The notes under the pieces were generated by a model. The model saw nothing but the letters and a program-made list of their open reading frames with translations. It was not told the origin of the DNA and made no database searches. Shown here in pieces: positions 16,873 to 26,282 of a stretch of DNA of 64,000 nt. The first letter of the stretch is position 1; each line of letters starts with the position of its first letter. The DNA is taken from assembly GCA_022340285.1 (NCBI GenBank), contig JAJDOG010000070.1, positions 59,490-123,489 of the forward strand. The letters run 5' to 3'. The position numbers and the translations under genes are program-made. The DNA comes from Betaproteobacteria bacterium (GTDB lineage: Bacteria; Pseudomonadota; Gammaproteobacteria; Burkholderiales; SG8-39).

Positions 16873-17937
16873 TTACCTCCGCGAGGACTTCTTCTTGGCC
16901 GCACGCTTGGCGGGCGTTCTGGCCTTGGCGGCCTTGGTTTTGGGCGCGGCGATCTTCGCGCGAGTCTTGCCTCGCACTTCGGGATTGACCACGTTCACCG
17001 GCCACTGACCCGTCAGCACGCGACGCACTTCGTTGGGCGCGCCTTGCTGCAGCCCTTCCATCGCCTTCTCGCTGTACCACGCGGCGTGCGGGGTGAAGAT
17101 CACGTTCTCGCGCCCGCGGAGCGAGTGCGGGTCGGGAAGCGGCTCCGGATCGATCGTGTCGAGCGCGCAGCCGGCAATCCTCCGCTCGTCCAGCGCCCGG
17201 ATCAGGGCGGCGGTGTCGACCACGGGACCCCGCGAGCAGTTGATGAGGAACGCGGTCGATTTCATCATCAGGAATGCGTCGTCATTGATCATTCCGCGCG
17301 TCTTGGGCGTGAGCGGCGGGTGCACCGAGACGAAATCGGACTCCTTGAGCAGCTTTTCCAGCGTCACCTTCTTGCCCGGAACCCTGAACTGGCCTTCCTT
17401 GACGACCGGATCGGAGAAGAGGATCCGCATGCCGAACGAGGCCGCGCGCACCGCTACCTGACGGGCGATGTTGCCGAATCCCACCAACCCGATCGTGCTT
17501 CCCGCCATGCGAAATATGGGCTTGCCCGGCGGCACTGCCCAATTGCCGCCGCGGACCGCGCGATCGTAAAAGGCGATCTTCCGCGCACAGGCGAGCAAGA
17601 GCGCCATGGTGTGCTCGGCGACCTCCTCGATGCAGTACGTGGGGTTGTTGGTGACGATGATGCCCGCCGCCGTCGCCGCGGCGAGGTCAATCGTGTCCAC
17701 GCCGATGCCGTAGCGCGCGATGATTTTGCAGTTCGGCATGCGCGCCATCACCTCGGCGGTGATGGGACCCGCATAGGTGTTGAGCAGGGCATCGCAGTCG
17801 CCGGCCGCACCGAGAAACTCGTCGGGCGTCTTGGTCCTCAACGCCGTGAGGTTCGCGAGCTTGCCGAGTATCTGGTTTTCCACATGCAGCGATTCCCAGA
17901 CGTAGTCGGTGATCACCACCTTTGCCTTGTCGGCCAT
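16873..17937 (-). CDS. D-2-hydroxyacid dehydrogenase family protein with basic C-terminal tail
   Basis: 354 aa. The NAD domain has GLVGFGNIARQVAVRA. The active-site set is visible: Arg in NCSRGPVVD, Glu in DTIDPEPL and His in TPHAAWYSE. The family reduces 2-keto acids (phosphoglycerate, glyoxylate, hydroxypyruvate) and includes CtBP-like proteins; the HAAWYSE variant is close to the C-terminal-binding-protein subgroup. The last 35 residues are Lys/Ala/Arg-rich, histone-H1-like, and probably disordered. GGGAGG precedes ATG 17937. It follows another 2-hydroxyacid dehydrogenase gene by 73 bp. Confidence 0.9.
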   Translation of the reverse strand: MADKAKVVITDYVWESLHVENQILGKLANLTALRTKTPDEFLGAAGDCDALLNTYAGPITAEVMARMPNCKIIARYGIGVDTIDLAAATAAGIIVTNNPTYCIEEVAEHTMALLLACARKIAFYDRAVRGGNWAVPPGKPIFRMAGSTIGLVGFGNIARQVAVRAASFGMRILFSDPVVKEGQFRVPGKKVTLEKLLKESDFVSVHPPLTPKTRGMINDDAFLMMKSTAFLINCSRGPVVDTAALIRALDERRIAGCALDTIDPEPLPDPHSLRGRENVIFTPHAAWYSEKAMEGLQQGAPNEVRRVLTGQWPVNVVNPEVRGKTRAKIAAPKTKAAKARTPAKRAAKKKSSRR

Positions 17938-18010
17938 TGGACTTCCTCCCGATTCGAAGCTATCTGGAAACATCCCCTCCTCGGCGACGGCTGTCGCTTC
18001 GTGGGAGGTC

Positions 18011-19000
18011 CTACCTCGCTCCCGAGTAGATCTCCGGATTCCAGCAGTTCGGCGGTCGCTTTCCGGCGAGCACCGCCAGAATGTTGTCGACCACCACGTT
18101 CGCCATCGCCTCGCGCAGCTCCGCGACGGCGCTTCCCACATGCGGCGTGAAGACCGCGTTCGGCATCTCGAGCAGCTGCGGCGAAACGTTCGGTTCGTTC
18201 TCGAAGACATCGAGCCCGGCGCCGGCGATGCGCCGCTCGGCGAGCGCGTTGACGAGCGCCTCTTCGATCACGATCGGACCTCGCGCGGCGTTGATCAGGT
18301 ACGCACTCCGCTTCATGAGGCCGATCTCGCGCGCGCCGATCAGATGACGCGTCTCGGGCGTGAGGCTCGCGTGAATGGAGACGAAATCCGATTGGGCCAG
18401 CAGCTCGTCGAGCGGGACGCGCGTCAGGCCGAGCTCGCGCGCCTCGTCTTCGGGAACGGGTCGCGGATCGTGATACAGGACCCGCATCGCGAAGCCCCGC
18501 GCGCGGCGCGCCACCGCGCGGCCGATGCCGCCCACGCCGACCAGCCCGAGCACCTTGCCCGTGACGCCGCCGCCCAGCAGGTACGACGATTGCGCGCCGG
18601 GGAAGATTCCCTGCCGCACCAGCTTGTCGCCTTCGACCACGCGGCGCGCGACCGCGAGCAGCAGCGCCCAGGTGATGTCGGCGGTCGCGTCGTAGAGCAG
18701 GCTCGCCGGAATCACGGTCACTGGAATGCGGCGCTCGGTGGCCGCGGCGGTGTCGATGTCGGGCGGGGTGATCGTCATGGTGGCGATCATGCGCAGGCGT
18801 TCGTCGGCCATGACCACATCGCGATCGACTCGGTCGAGTAGCAGGCAGAAAAGCACGTCGTGCTCGCGCACCGCCGCGAGCAGCTCGTCCTTGGACAGCG
18901 CCCGCGATGCGTCGGGATTGACGGTCACCTCGGCGACCTTGCGCAGCCGCTCGATCGCGCTCGGCGCGACCGGCTGCGTCACGAAAACACGCGGGCGCAT
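18011..19000 (-). CDS. D-2-hydroxyacid dehydrogenase (glyoxylate/hydroxypyruvate reductase-like)
   Basis: 329 aa. Rossmann motif GLVGVGGIGRAVARRA; Arg in NAARGPIVIEEAL, Glu in DVFENEPNV and His in TPHVGSA make the complete catalytic triad. ENEP-x-V and HVGSA are typical of glyoxylate/hydroxypyruvate reductases. Its ATG overlaps the TAA of the preceding PEP-synthase-like gene by one base (TAATG), so the two are probably translationally coupled. With the gene at 16873, this operon holds two enzymes of the same family. Confidence 0.92.
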   Translation of the reverse strand: MRPRVFVTQPVAPSAIERLRKVAEVTVNPDASRALSKDELLAAVREHDVLFCLLLDRVDRDVVMADERLRMIATMTITPPDIDTAAATERRIPVTVIPASLLYDATADITWALLLAVARRVVEGDKLVRQGIFPGAQSSYLLGGGVTGKVLGLVGVGGIGRAVARRARGFAMRVLYHDPRPVPEDEARELGLTRVPLDELLAQSDFVSIHASLTPETRHLIGAREIGLMKRSAYLINAARGPIVIEEALVNALAERRIAGAGLDVFENEPNVSPQLLEMPNAVFTPHVGSAVAELREAMANVVVDNILAVLAGKRPPNCWNPEIYSGAR

Positions 19001-20289
19001 TACTGCATCCAGCGCACCACGCCGGCGACGCCGTCCACGGCCACCTGTACTCCGTCGGGGATGCGCGTGGTGGCCTCATGCACGCCGAGCACCATCGGAA
19101 TGCCCCGCTCGCGCGCGAGCGACGCAAGGTGCGATGTGCTGCCGCCACGCTCAGCGACCACTCCCGACACGCGAGGCAAGACCTGTGAAAGCGCCGGCCC
19201 CGCAACCCGGGTCACCAGGACGTCACCCGGAACAACGGTGCCGAGCTCGCATTCGCAATTGACGACCCGCGCACGCCCTGTGCCCCAGCCGATGCCGGCA
19301 GGGTGACCGTTCAGCCGCGGATGATGCAGCCACCGCTTGTCGGTCGCTCCCGCGGCGCGCATGTGAAGCGGGCGGCCCTGCAAGAGCTTGAAACCGAATT
19401 CGTCGAGCGCCCACTCGATCTCGACGGGCATGCCCATCTGCGCCTCGACCTTGCGCAGCAAAGCGCCGAGCTCGATCGCCTGCGCCTCGCTCAGGCAGGG
19501 TTTCTGGGAAAGCGCTAGCGGTACCGCCCGTGCAACGGGCTCCGTGTTGCGATGGACGCAGCCTACGCTGTGGTCCTTGCGACCCGCAACCATCTCGATG
19601 AGCTCGCCCGCGCGGTTGATCTCGTACCGGTCGGGTGTGACTTCGCCCTGCGCAATCGCGGAACCAAGACCCCACGTCGCGCTGATGAGCATGTTGCCGT
19701 CCGCCGTCTGACTCAGCCCGCCGCCCGACGCGACGGCCGATACGAGTGGCTGCATGAGGATCGCCATCGCGGTGTCGGCCGGATCGACGTCGTGCGTCGC
19801 CATGTAGCGCAGCGCGCGCGTCGACCAGAGCGCGCCCCAGCAGGCGCGCACGGCCGTCTGGAACTCGCCCTCGTCGCTCAAGCCGAGATAGCTCTCGAAC
19901 TGGCCGGCGAAGCTCGAACCGAAACGGTCTTCGACGAGCGCCGACGATCGGACGACGCCCGCTTCTCCGGTACGTGTGCGCAGGGCACGCCACGCATCGA
20001 GGAGCGGCTCCGCGATTTCCGGTGTTATGGGTTGCTCGAGCAGACCGATCTTCATCGCCAGCGCGTGACGGCGCGCCTGCCCGATGTCCTCGGTCGCGAA
20101 CGCCCCGCGCGCATCGGCTTCGAGGCCGAGCGCGGCGACCTGCACGCGATAAGCCTCGGCGTCGAGGCAGAAGCCGTCCGGGATCCGCAGGCCCGCGTGG
20201 CCCAGCGCCGCGAGATTGGCCGCCTTCGGTCCGAAGCGGCCGGCATCGGCCGCCTCCGGGGCGGAAAGCGGGACAACGAATTGGCTCAT
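19000..20289 (-). CDS. PEP/pyruvate-binding dikinase-like protein lacking the PEP barrel
   Basis: 429 aa. The N-terminal ATP-grasp part resembles PEP synthase/PPDK (KAANLAALGHAGLRIPDGF, VRSSALVEDRFGSSFAGQFE, IEWALDEFGFKLLQGRP). It passes directly into a mobile phosphohistidine domain (GDVLVTRVAGPALS, GGSTSHLASLARERGIPMV) with the phospho-His in TSH. The C-terminal PEP/pyruvate barrel of PpsA is absent; the protein ends with the His domain. It could transfer phosphate from ATP to a non-standard acceptor or a partner, as in phenylphosphate synthase or rifampin phosphotransferase. ATG 20289 follows TGAGG. The next gene overlaps its stop. Confidence 0.83.
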   Translation of the reverse strand: MSQFVVPLSAPEAADAGRFGPKAANLAALGHAGLRIPDGFCLDAEAYRVQVAALGLEADARGAFATEDIGQARRHALAMKIGLLEQPITPEIAEPLLDAWRALRTRTGEAGVVRSSALVEDRFGSSFAGQFESYLGLSDEGEFQTAVRACWGALWSTRALRYMATHDVDPADTAMAILMQPLVSAVASGGGLSQTADGNMLISATWGLGSAIAQGEVTPDRYEINRAGELIEMVAGRKDHSVGCVHRNTEPVARAVPLALSQKPCLSEAQAIELGALLRKVEAQMGMPVEIEWALDEFGFKLLQGRPLHMRAAGATDKRWLHHPRLNGHPAGIGWGTGRARVVNCECELGTVVPGDVLVTRVAGPALSQVLPRVSGVVAERGGSTSHLASLARERGIPMVLGVHEATTRIPDGVQVAVDGVAGVVRWMQ

Positions 20290-20337
20290 CTCTGCCTCAA
20301 AAAGTAAGGGGCGTCGCGGCACGTGAGACCGCCCGCA

Positions 20338-21381
20338 CTATTCAGCGAGCGCGTCGATTACGATACGCAGGATCTTTCCGGGGTTTTGCTCATAATCCTT
20401 GAATGCCGCAGCCGTACTTCCGAGCGGATAGGTCGCCGTGACGAACCCGCTCACGTCGATCTTTCCCGACGCGACGAGCTCGATGGATGGCTCCATGTCG
20501 CTCGACAGCAGCGCGCGCGAGCCGATGATGCTGACTTCCTTGAAGTAGAAAGGAAAGGTGGTCAAGCCCTTCACAGCCGCATGGCTCACCGCAAATGCGG
20601 AGAACCGCCCACCCGGGCGCAGCATGTCGATCCCGTTCTTGACGGTGGTCTCGCCGCCCACGGTGTCGATGACGACGTCTGCGCCCTCCCCGCCCGTCAG
20701 CTGCATCACCTCCTGCACCGACGCTTCCGCGTCGGTGTCGACCGCGTGATGCGCGCCCATGCCGAGCGCCATGTCGAGCTTCCATTTGCTGCGCGACACC
20801 ACGATGACTGGCTTGGCGCCCGCCAGCACGGCGAGCCGCGTATGCAGCAGCCCGGTCGTGCCCTGCCCGAGCACGACCACCGGCGCCCCCGCAACGATGC
20901 CGACTCGCTCCTGCGCGTGCCGCACCGTCGCGAGCGTCTCGATGAGCGTCGCATCGGCGAGCTTGAGGTGAGGCGGGAGCGGATGGACATAGCGTGCGCC
21001 AAGCCGTGCATACTGGCTGAGCGAGCCTTCGATCTCCCGCCCGAAGAGTCCGGCGTTGCGGCACAGATTCTCCGCGCCCCGGAGGCAACAGTCGCAGTGG
21101 CCGCATGCAATGCATGGATTGATCAGCACGTTTTGGCCGACCGCGACGCTGGTGACATCCGGACCCACCGCCACAACCGTTCCGGTCGCTTCGTGACCCA
21201 TCACGACCGGGTAGCGCACCCCGGGGTGGCGGCCGGTGTAGATCTCGAGGTCGGTGTGGCAGACCGCCGTGGCCGCAATCTGCACCACGACCTCGCCGGC
21301 GCCGGCGACGGGCATCGGCCGCGCGACGATCTGGAATCGTCGCGGGGCCTCGAGCAGCGCCGTATGGAACTGCTCTCGCAT
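20338..21381 (-). CDS. Zinc-dependent medium-chain alcohol dehydrogenase
   Basis: 347 aa. Catalytic zinc ligands are in AVCHTDLEIYTG (Cys) and MGHEATGTV (His, Glu). The structural zinc loop CIACGHCDCCLRGAENLC has its four cysteines. The NAD site is VVLGQGTTGLLHTRLAVL. The enzyme oxidises an alcohol to an aldehyde or ketone. GTG and ATG are adjacent at the start; ATG 21381 was chosen. It is 13 bp after the M24-family gene within the long leftward operon. Confidence 0.92.
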   Translation of the reverse strand: MREQFHTALLEAPRRFQIVARPMPVAGAGEVVVQIAATAVCHTDLEIYTGRHPGVRYPVVMGHEATGTVVAVGPDVTSVAVGQNVLINPCIACGHCDCCLRGAENLCRNAGLFGREIEGSLSQYARLGARYVHPLPPHLKLADATLIETLATVRHAQERVGIVAGAPVVVLGQGTTGLLHTRLAVLAGAKPVIVVSRSKWKLDMALGMGAHHAVDTDAEASVQEVMQLTGGEGADVVIDTVGGETTVKNGIDMLRPGGRFSAFAVSHAAVKGLTTFPFYFKEVSIIGSRALLSSDMEPSIELVASGKIDVSGFVTATYPLGSTAAAFKDYEQNPGKILRIVIDALAE

Positions 21382-21394
21382 CACGGTCTGCCTG

Positions 21395-22660
21395 TCACTT
21401 GACGTGCGCGCCGTAGCCCGAGATCGGCTCGCAGACCGTGATCTGCTGCACCGGGAAGTTCGAGATGATCTCGGTGTGATCGTCGTGCACGATCAGCATC
21501 TCCTCGATTCGCACGCCCCAGCGGAATTGCTTGCCGTGCTGCGTCTCGAGCGCGAACACCATCCCCGACTTGATCTCGATCGGGTGTTCGAGTGACCAGA
21601 TCCGCGAGATGACGGGCGGATCGTATTGCGCGAGCCCAAGGCCGTGGCCCCACAGATTGGCGGCAGCCTGGTCCTCTTCCTCGTAGCCCCAGGTGTCCTT
21701 GGCCGAGGGCCACTTCGATGCGATCTCGCGGGTGGTCGTGCCGGCCTTCACCGCGTCGATCGAGTCGTAGAGCCACTTGAGCGCGGTCGCGTAGACGTCC
21801 TTCTGCTCCTGGCTCGGTTCCTTGCCCACGCAGTAGGTGCGGTAGTAGCAGGACTTGTAGCCGTTCCAGGTAAGGGCCGCGAGGTCCATGAACACGATCT
21901 CGCCCGGCTGGATGATGCGGTCGGAGAAGTTCCGCCAGTTGGGCCAGGTGTTCGGCCCCGAGGAGACGATGACGTCCTCGACGTCCTCCATGCCGGGGAT
22001 CGAGTAGAGATATTCCATGATGCGGGCGGTCACCTGGTTCTCGGTGATCCCCGGCCGCAGGAACTTCATGGTCTCCCAGTGCGCGCCGTCGCCGATCGCG
22101 CCGACGATGCGCAGGCACTCCTGCTCGTCCTCGTTCTTGACCGCGCGCGCCTCCATCATGGGCGTCATGCCGTCGACCCAGTCGATCTTCGCGTCCTTGA
22201 ACGCCTGGATCATGTTGATGTCGATGAAGTCCACGCCGAGCTTTGCGCCCGCGACGTTCGATTTCTTCATCTCCTGGATGATCGCGTTAGTGAACTTCTT
22301 GACCTGCTGTGTCGAGGCCGGTCCCGCCGCGCCCTTGATCCACGCGTACGAGTAGCGCACGTTCTGCTCCGGGATCCAGGGCGAATGACGCTTGATCTGG
22401 AAGCCGATATCGCCCTGCTCGAACAGGACGGGCGGATCGTCGCCGCACAGCATGGCGTAGCGCAGACCGGGCTTCAACCGGTTCCAGCCGGGCGTCAGCG
22501 TGCCGGTGACGTAGCGGCAGTTCTCGTCGTACATCAGCAGCATCGCGCCGAGGCCGTGGGCCTTCATCCTCTCTCGCGCGCGCTCCAGACGGTATTTGCG
22601 CAGCCGATCCCAGTTGATCCGCTGCTGCCAGTCCAGACCAACCATTCCAACGTTTGCCAT
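21395..22660 (-). CDS. M24 (pita-bread) metallopeptidase-family protein
   Basis: 421 aa. It has the creatinase-type N-domain (LERARERMKAHGLGAMLLMYDENCRYVTG) and the pita-bread C-domain. Of the five metal ligands, Asp in IVFMDLAA, His in WGHGLGLAQ, Glu in FALETQHG and Glu in VRIEEMLIV are visible. The second Asp, normally in S-D-x-T-R-T, is replaced: the stretch reads S-C-Y-Y-R-T. The family includes Xaa-Pro aminopeptidase, creatinase, ectoine hydrolase and DMSP lyase DddP, so a non-peptidase role is quite possible. GGAGGAGAAGC precedes the ATG. It lies in the transporter/oxidoreductase operon. Confidence 0.88.
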   Translation of the reverse strand: MANVGMVGLDWQQRINWDRLRKYRLERARERMKAHGLGAMLLMYDENCRYVTGTLTPGWNRLKPGLRYAMLCGDDPPVLFEQGDIGFQIKRHSPWIPEQNVRYSYAWIKGAAGPASTQQVKKFTNAIIQEMKKSNVAGAKLGVDFIDINMIQAFKDAKIDWVDGMTPMMEARAVKNEDEQECLRIVGAIGDGAHWETMKFLRPGITENQVTARIMEYLYSIPGMEDVEDVIVSSGPNTWPNWRNFSDRIIQPGEIVFMDLAALTWNGYKSCYYRTYCVGKEPSQEQKDVYATALKWLYDSIDAVKAGTTTREIASKWPSAKDTWGYEEEDQAAANLWGHGLGLAQYDPPVISRIWSLEHPIEIKSGMVFALETQHGKQFRWGVRIEEMLIVHDDHTEIISNFPVQQITVCEPISGYGAHVK

Positions 22661-22753
22661 GCTTCTCCTCCAACTGGGTGTAGGTGTTCAGGGTGAATGC
22701 TAACCGAGTGTCGGGACTTGCGTCATTTGTCGCGGCGCACCAGCCGGGATCCG

Positions 22754-23653
22754 CTACGTCCCCCGGACGTGGTTGGCCGCGAGCTCCATCGCCGCACAGA
22801 CCGCCGCGGCATCCTCGTCGCGATGACCCTGCGCAACCGCTGCGTAATAGGGTTGCAAGGCCGCCTGGTAGATCGGGATCGGGCACGCAAGATCGGCCGC
22901 ATGCGCGGTGATGATGCGGGCGTCCTTGAGCGGGATGGAGAAGTTCATTCCCTCGTGGCGATAATCGTTCCGCGCCATCAGCGCGCCGCGCACCTCGAAC
23001 ATGCTCGAGCTCGACGCCGAGCCGCTGATCACTTCGTGAATGAGCTTCGGATCGAGGCCCGACTTCATCCCAAGCACCATGATCTCGGCCGCCGCGCTGT
23101 TGTGGATGAGATTGAGCATGTTCCCGATGAGCTTCATCTTCATGCCGCAACCGAACTCGCCCACGTAATGGGCCTTCTTCGTGAAAGCCCGCAGGATCGG
23201 CTCGATCCTGTCGTACGCAGCTCGATCCCCGCTGCCGAACGCCGTCAGCCCCTTGCGCTGGGCGTGGAGGCGATTGCCGCTCACCGGGCAGTCGAGCAGG
23301 ATGGCGCCGGCCGCGGCAAGCCGGTCTCGCGCCCGCACCTTCTCCGCAACCGGGAACGTGCCGATCTCGAGCACGATCTGGCCGGGGCGGACCGATTTGT
23401 CGAGCCCATCGGGACCCGACACCACCTCGTGCAGCGCCTCCACTGTCGGCAGGCAGAGGATCACGACGTCACAGGCGCGCGCGAGGTCGTCCGGCGACTC
23501 GGCCCGCGCGATGCCGAGCGATGCCACCCGGGCGGCGTCGATATCGCATCCCGTCACGTCGTAGCCGTCCGCGGCGAGATGCGGCACGATCGCGGAGCCG
23601 AGCACGCCGAGTCCGGCGAAGCCGATTCTGTCGCGCGTGACACGTGTTCCCAC
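22754..23653 (-). CDS. Beta-hydroxyacid dehydrogenase family protein
   Basis: 299 aa, GTG start preceded by AAGGAG. Rossmann motif RIGFAGLGVLGSAIVPHL followed by CDID (Asp after the second strand, suggesting NAD). The substrate segment is LLDCPVSGNRLHAQRKG and the catalytic Lys is in GCGMKMKLIGNMLN. It belongs with 3-hydroxyisobutyrate and tartronate-semialdehyde dehydrogenases. Its start is 2 bp from the stop of the Gfo/Idh/MocA gene, so they are cotranscribed. A paralogue lies at 7942. Confidence 0.9.
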   Translation of the reverse strand: MGTRVTRDRIGFAGLGVLGSAIVPHLAADGYDVTGCDIDAARVASLGIARAESPDDLARACDVVILCLPTVEALHEVVSGPDGLDKSVRPGQIVLEIGTFPVAEKVRARDRLAAAGAILLDCPVSGNRLHAQRKGLTAFGSGDRAAYDRIEPILRAFTKKAHYVGEFGCGMKMKLIGNMLNLIHNSAAAEIMVLGMKSGLDPKLIHEVISGSASSSSMFEVRGALMARNDYRHEGMNFSIPLKDARIITAHAADLACPIPIYQAALQPYYAAVAQGHRDEDAAAVCAAMELAANHVRGT

Positions 23654-23655
23654 GC

Positions 23656-24807
23656 TCAGATCTCCTTGAAGGCCGCCGGATCGACCGGCAGCTTAACCGG
23701 GGCGCCGCGCTTCGCGGAAAGATCCATCGCCATCGTCAGCACCAGGTTGCGGTGGCCCTCCTCGGCGGTGGCGTGCGGCGTGGAGAGGCCCGTATGCACG
23801 CGCGCAAACCATGCGTTGGTCTCTTCGCGCATCGGCCCCCACAACTGTCCGTCGTAGAGGTCGCCGGGCGGATAGCTGGTGAGAAAGTCGACATGGCGAT
23901 CGAAGCCCGGCCTGAATCCGTCGGGACTGTAGCCCGCACCCTGCGGGTGCTCCGAGGCGAGCACGAGATCGCGATGGGTGTCCTCGACGTCGATCACGCC
24001 CTTCGTCCCCACGATGCCGATTTCCAGCCCGTAGACTGCGCCGGGCCACACCACCGGGAGCGCCCAGCTGATGTTCATGCTCCAGATCGCACCGTTCGAC
24101 ATCGTGAACACGCCGAAGGTGGCGTCCTTGGTCCCCCACTCGGCGAGCGTTTTGTCCGACGACTGCGCATAGACCGAGACGGGCTCGTAGCCCTCCATCA
24201 GCCACAGGCTCATGTCCAGGCTGTGGGTCCCGGAAACCACCATCGGCGTGAGGTGGCGACGCTCCTCGGTGCGACGGCAGGTCGCGATCGGCACCATGCG
24301 GTTCATGAAGGCGCGCGTCACCGCCGCCGTGAGGTCCCCGATCTGACCTGTGCGGATGCGCTCCTTGATGGCAAGGAAGCGCCGGCGGAAGCGCTGGGTG
24401 TAGCCGATCACCGCGTCGACGCCGCTCTCGCGTATCGCCTGCAGCACCTGCCACGATTCCTCGGCGTCGGTCGCGAGCGGCTTCTCGATGAAGAGATCGT
24501 GCTTGCGCTCCACTGCGGCGAGCGTGGGGCCAACGTGCGCGTTCTCGTCGGTCGCGATGATCGTCGCGTTCACTTCGGAGCGGCGCAGGAGCTCGCGATA
24601 GTCCGTGGTGAAGAAATCGGCCTGGGTGTCCTCCGCGAGCTTGCGGCCGAGGCGCTCGTTCGTGTCGCACAGGCCGATCCAGGCGACGCCGGGGTAATCC
24701 CGCGCGAGCACGCTGCGGATGCGCCCGATCGTGCCGCAGCCGACAACTGCGAGTCCGATGTCCTTTCTGTTCGTGCCCCTTTGGGCCTTGCCACCTTGCT
24801 TAGTCAT
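23656..24807 (-). CDS. Gfo/Idh/MocA family oxidoreductase
   Basis: 383 aa. GLAVVGCGTIGRIRSVLA is the Rossmann start and DLFIEKPLATDAEE holds the family Lys. The C-terminal domain includes GTHSLDMSLWLMEG (the G-x-H-x-x-D site). A segment GTKGVIDVEDTHRDLVL closely parallels GTEGAVFVDNSHRDVVL in the protein encoded at 33839, so these two are nearer to each other than to the one at 12096. It probably oxidises a polyol or sugar derivative imported by the adjacent Tct system. It starts 3 bp after tctA. Confidence 0.9.
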   Translation of the reverse strand: MTKQGGKAQRGTNRKDIGLAVVGCGTIGRIRSVLARDYPGVAWIGLCDTNERLGRKLAEDTQADFFTTDYRELLRRSEVNATIIATDENAHVGPTLAAVERKHDLFIEKPLATDAEESWQVLQAIRESGVDAVIGYTQRFRRRFLAIKERIRTGQIGDLTAAVTRAFMNRMVPIATCRRTEERRHLTPMVVSGTHSLDMSLWLMEGYEPVSVYAQSSDKTLAEWGTKDATFGVFTMSNGAIWSMNISWALPVVWPGAVYGLEIGIVGTKGVIDVEDTHRDLVLASEHPQGAGYSPDGFRPGFDRHVDFLTSYPPGDLYDGQLWGPMREETNAWFARVHTGLSTPHATAEEGHRNLVLTMAMDLSAKRGAPVKLPVDPAAFKEI

Positions 24808-24810
24808 GGA

Positions 24811-26280
24811 TCAGCTCCGTCGACGGAAGATGCCGTCGTAGAAAGTATAGAGAACGATGACGAGGAGCAGGACGCCGATCGGATGCTCGACGACGACCGT
24901 CCACCAGGATTCGCCTTTCAGCACGACCAGCGTTCGCCGGAAGTTCTCGTCGGCGAGCGGACCGAGGATCACCGCAAGCACCATGGGGGCAAGCGGAAAA
25001 CCGAAGCGCCGCAGGACGTAGCCGACTACCCCCGCGGCGAGCATGATGTACACGTCGAAGTAGCTCAGGCTCACGGCGTACGCGCCGAGCATGCATATCG
25101 GCAGGATCATCGGCATCAGAAGCGTCTGCGGAAGGCTGAACAGCCGCACGCACGGCTTCACGAGCACGATCGCCATGCCGTACATCAGGAAATTCGCGAT
25201 GATGAGCGCGAAGTAGATGAAGTAGATGAGACCTGGATGCTCGATCTGCAGCGTCGGGCCGACCACCACGTTCTTCAGCTCGAGCGCGGCGAGGAATGCC
25301 GCGGCGGCGGCGCTGCCCGGAATGCCCAGCGTGAGAGTCGGGAGCATCGAGCCTCCGATGTTCGCGTTGTTCGCGACTTCCGAGCAGACGATCGCCTCGT
25401 AGCTCCCTTTGCCCCATTTCGCGCGTTCTTCGGGTGGGGCGCGCCGTCGCCCTATGTCGTAGGCGAGAAACGACGCCACGTTGGCGCCCGCGCCGGGGAT
25501 GGCCCCGACGATCGTGCCGATGAGCCCGGAGCGCAGTGCCGCGCGCGAGTGCTTCCACAGCATGCCGAGCGGCGGAACGATGCGCCCCACCTTGGCCGGA
25601 ATGCCCGTCGGGCTCTTCTTCGGCAGCACCCGCAGGATCTCGGCGAGCCCGAACAAACCGATCAGGACCGGTATGTAGCTGATGCCGTCCTCGAGACGAT
25701 CGAAGCCGAACGTGAACCGGGGCGCGCCGTGGATCGCATCCAGCCCGACGAACGAGACCACGAGGCCGATCCAGCCCGAGATCCAGCCCTTTATCGGCCG
25801 TTTTCCCGAGGACATGGTGCCGGATATCGCGATGCCCCACATCGCGAGCAGGAACATCTCCAGAGACTGGAAGGAAAGCGCGAGCTTGAGCAGGAGCGGG
25901 ATGAATGCGATCAGCAGCAGTATGCCGACCCAGTTGCCGAGGAATGACGCCGCGATGGCGGTTCCCAGCGCAAGACCACCCTCGCCGCGCTGAGCGAGCG
26001 GATAGCCCTCGATCATCGTCGGCACCGCGTCGGGCGTGCCGGGAATGTTGATGAGCACGGCGGAGATCGCGCCGCCGAACACGCTGCCCGTGAAGACGCC
26101 GAGAATGAACATGATCGCCACGCTCTGGCTCATCCCGGTGGACAGACCGATGAGCAGCGCCATCGCCATCGTGGTCGAGAGGCCCGGCATCGCACCCCAC
26201 AGGATGCCGAGCGTCGTGCCGGCGAGGCAGACGACGATCAGGTACGGCGAGAGCGCGGCGAGGAGCTGCTCGAGGATCAT
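24811..26280 (-). CDS. Tripartite tricarboxylate transporter permease TctA (set 1)
   Basis: 489 aa, the normal size for the large 12-TM permease. It has the TctA signatures GAMPGLSTTMAMALL near the N-terminus and GAIPGAGANVASFLAYDIG in the middle, plus repeated hydrophobic helices throughout. It forms the inner-membrane channel with TctB and receives substrate (usually carboxylates) from a TctC receptor, driven by an ion gradient. It starts 2 bp after tctB and is followed by oxidoreductases. The substrate is not predictable. Confidence 0.95.
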   Translation of the reverse strand: MILEQLLAALSPYLIVVCLAGTTLGILWGAMPGLSTTMAMALLIGLSTGMSQSVAIMFILGVFTGSVFGGAISAVLINIPGTPDAVPTMIEGYPLAQRGEGGLALGTAIAASFLGNWVGILLLIAFIPLLLKLALSFQSLEMFLLAMWGIAISGTMSSGKRPIKGWISGWIGLVVSFVGLDAIHGAPRFTFGFDRLEDGISYIPVLIGLFGLAEILRVLPKKSPTGIPAKVGRIVPPLGMLWKHSRAALRSGLIGTIVGAIPGAGANVASFLAYDIGRRRAPPEERAKWGKGSYEAIVCSEVANNANIGGSMLPTLTLGIPGSAAAAAFLAALELKNVVVGPTLQIEHPGLIYFIYFALIIANFLMYGMAIVLVKPCVRLFSLPQTLLMPMILPICMLGAYAVSLSYFDVYIMLAAGVVGYVLRRFGFPLAPMVLAVILGPLADENFRRTLVVLKGESWWTVVVEHPIGVLLLVIVLYTFYDGIFRRRS

Positions 26281-26282
26281 GA

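Noticed and set aside
23644..25947. A 767-codon plus-strand frame opposite the oxidoreductase and tctA
   Set aside because: Shadow of two clear minus-strand genes; no motif or ribosome site.
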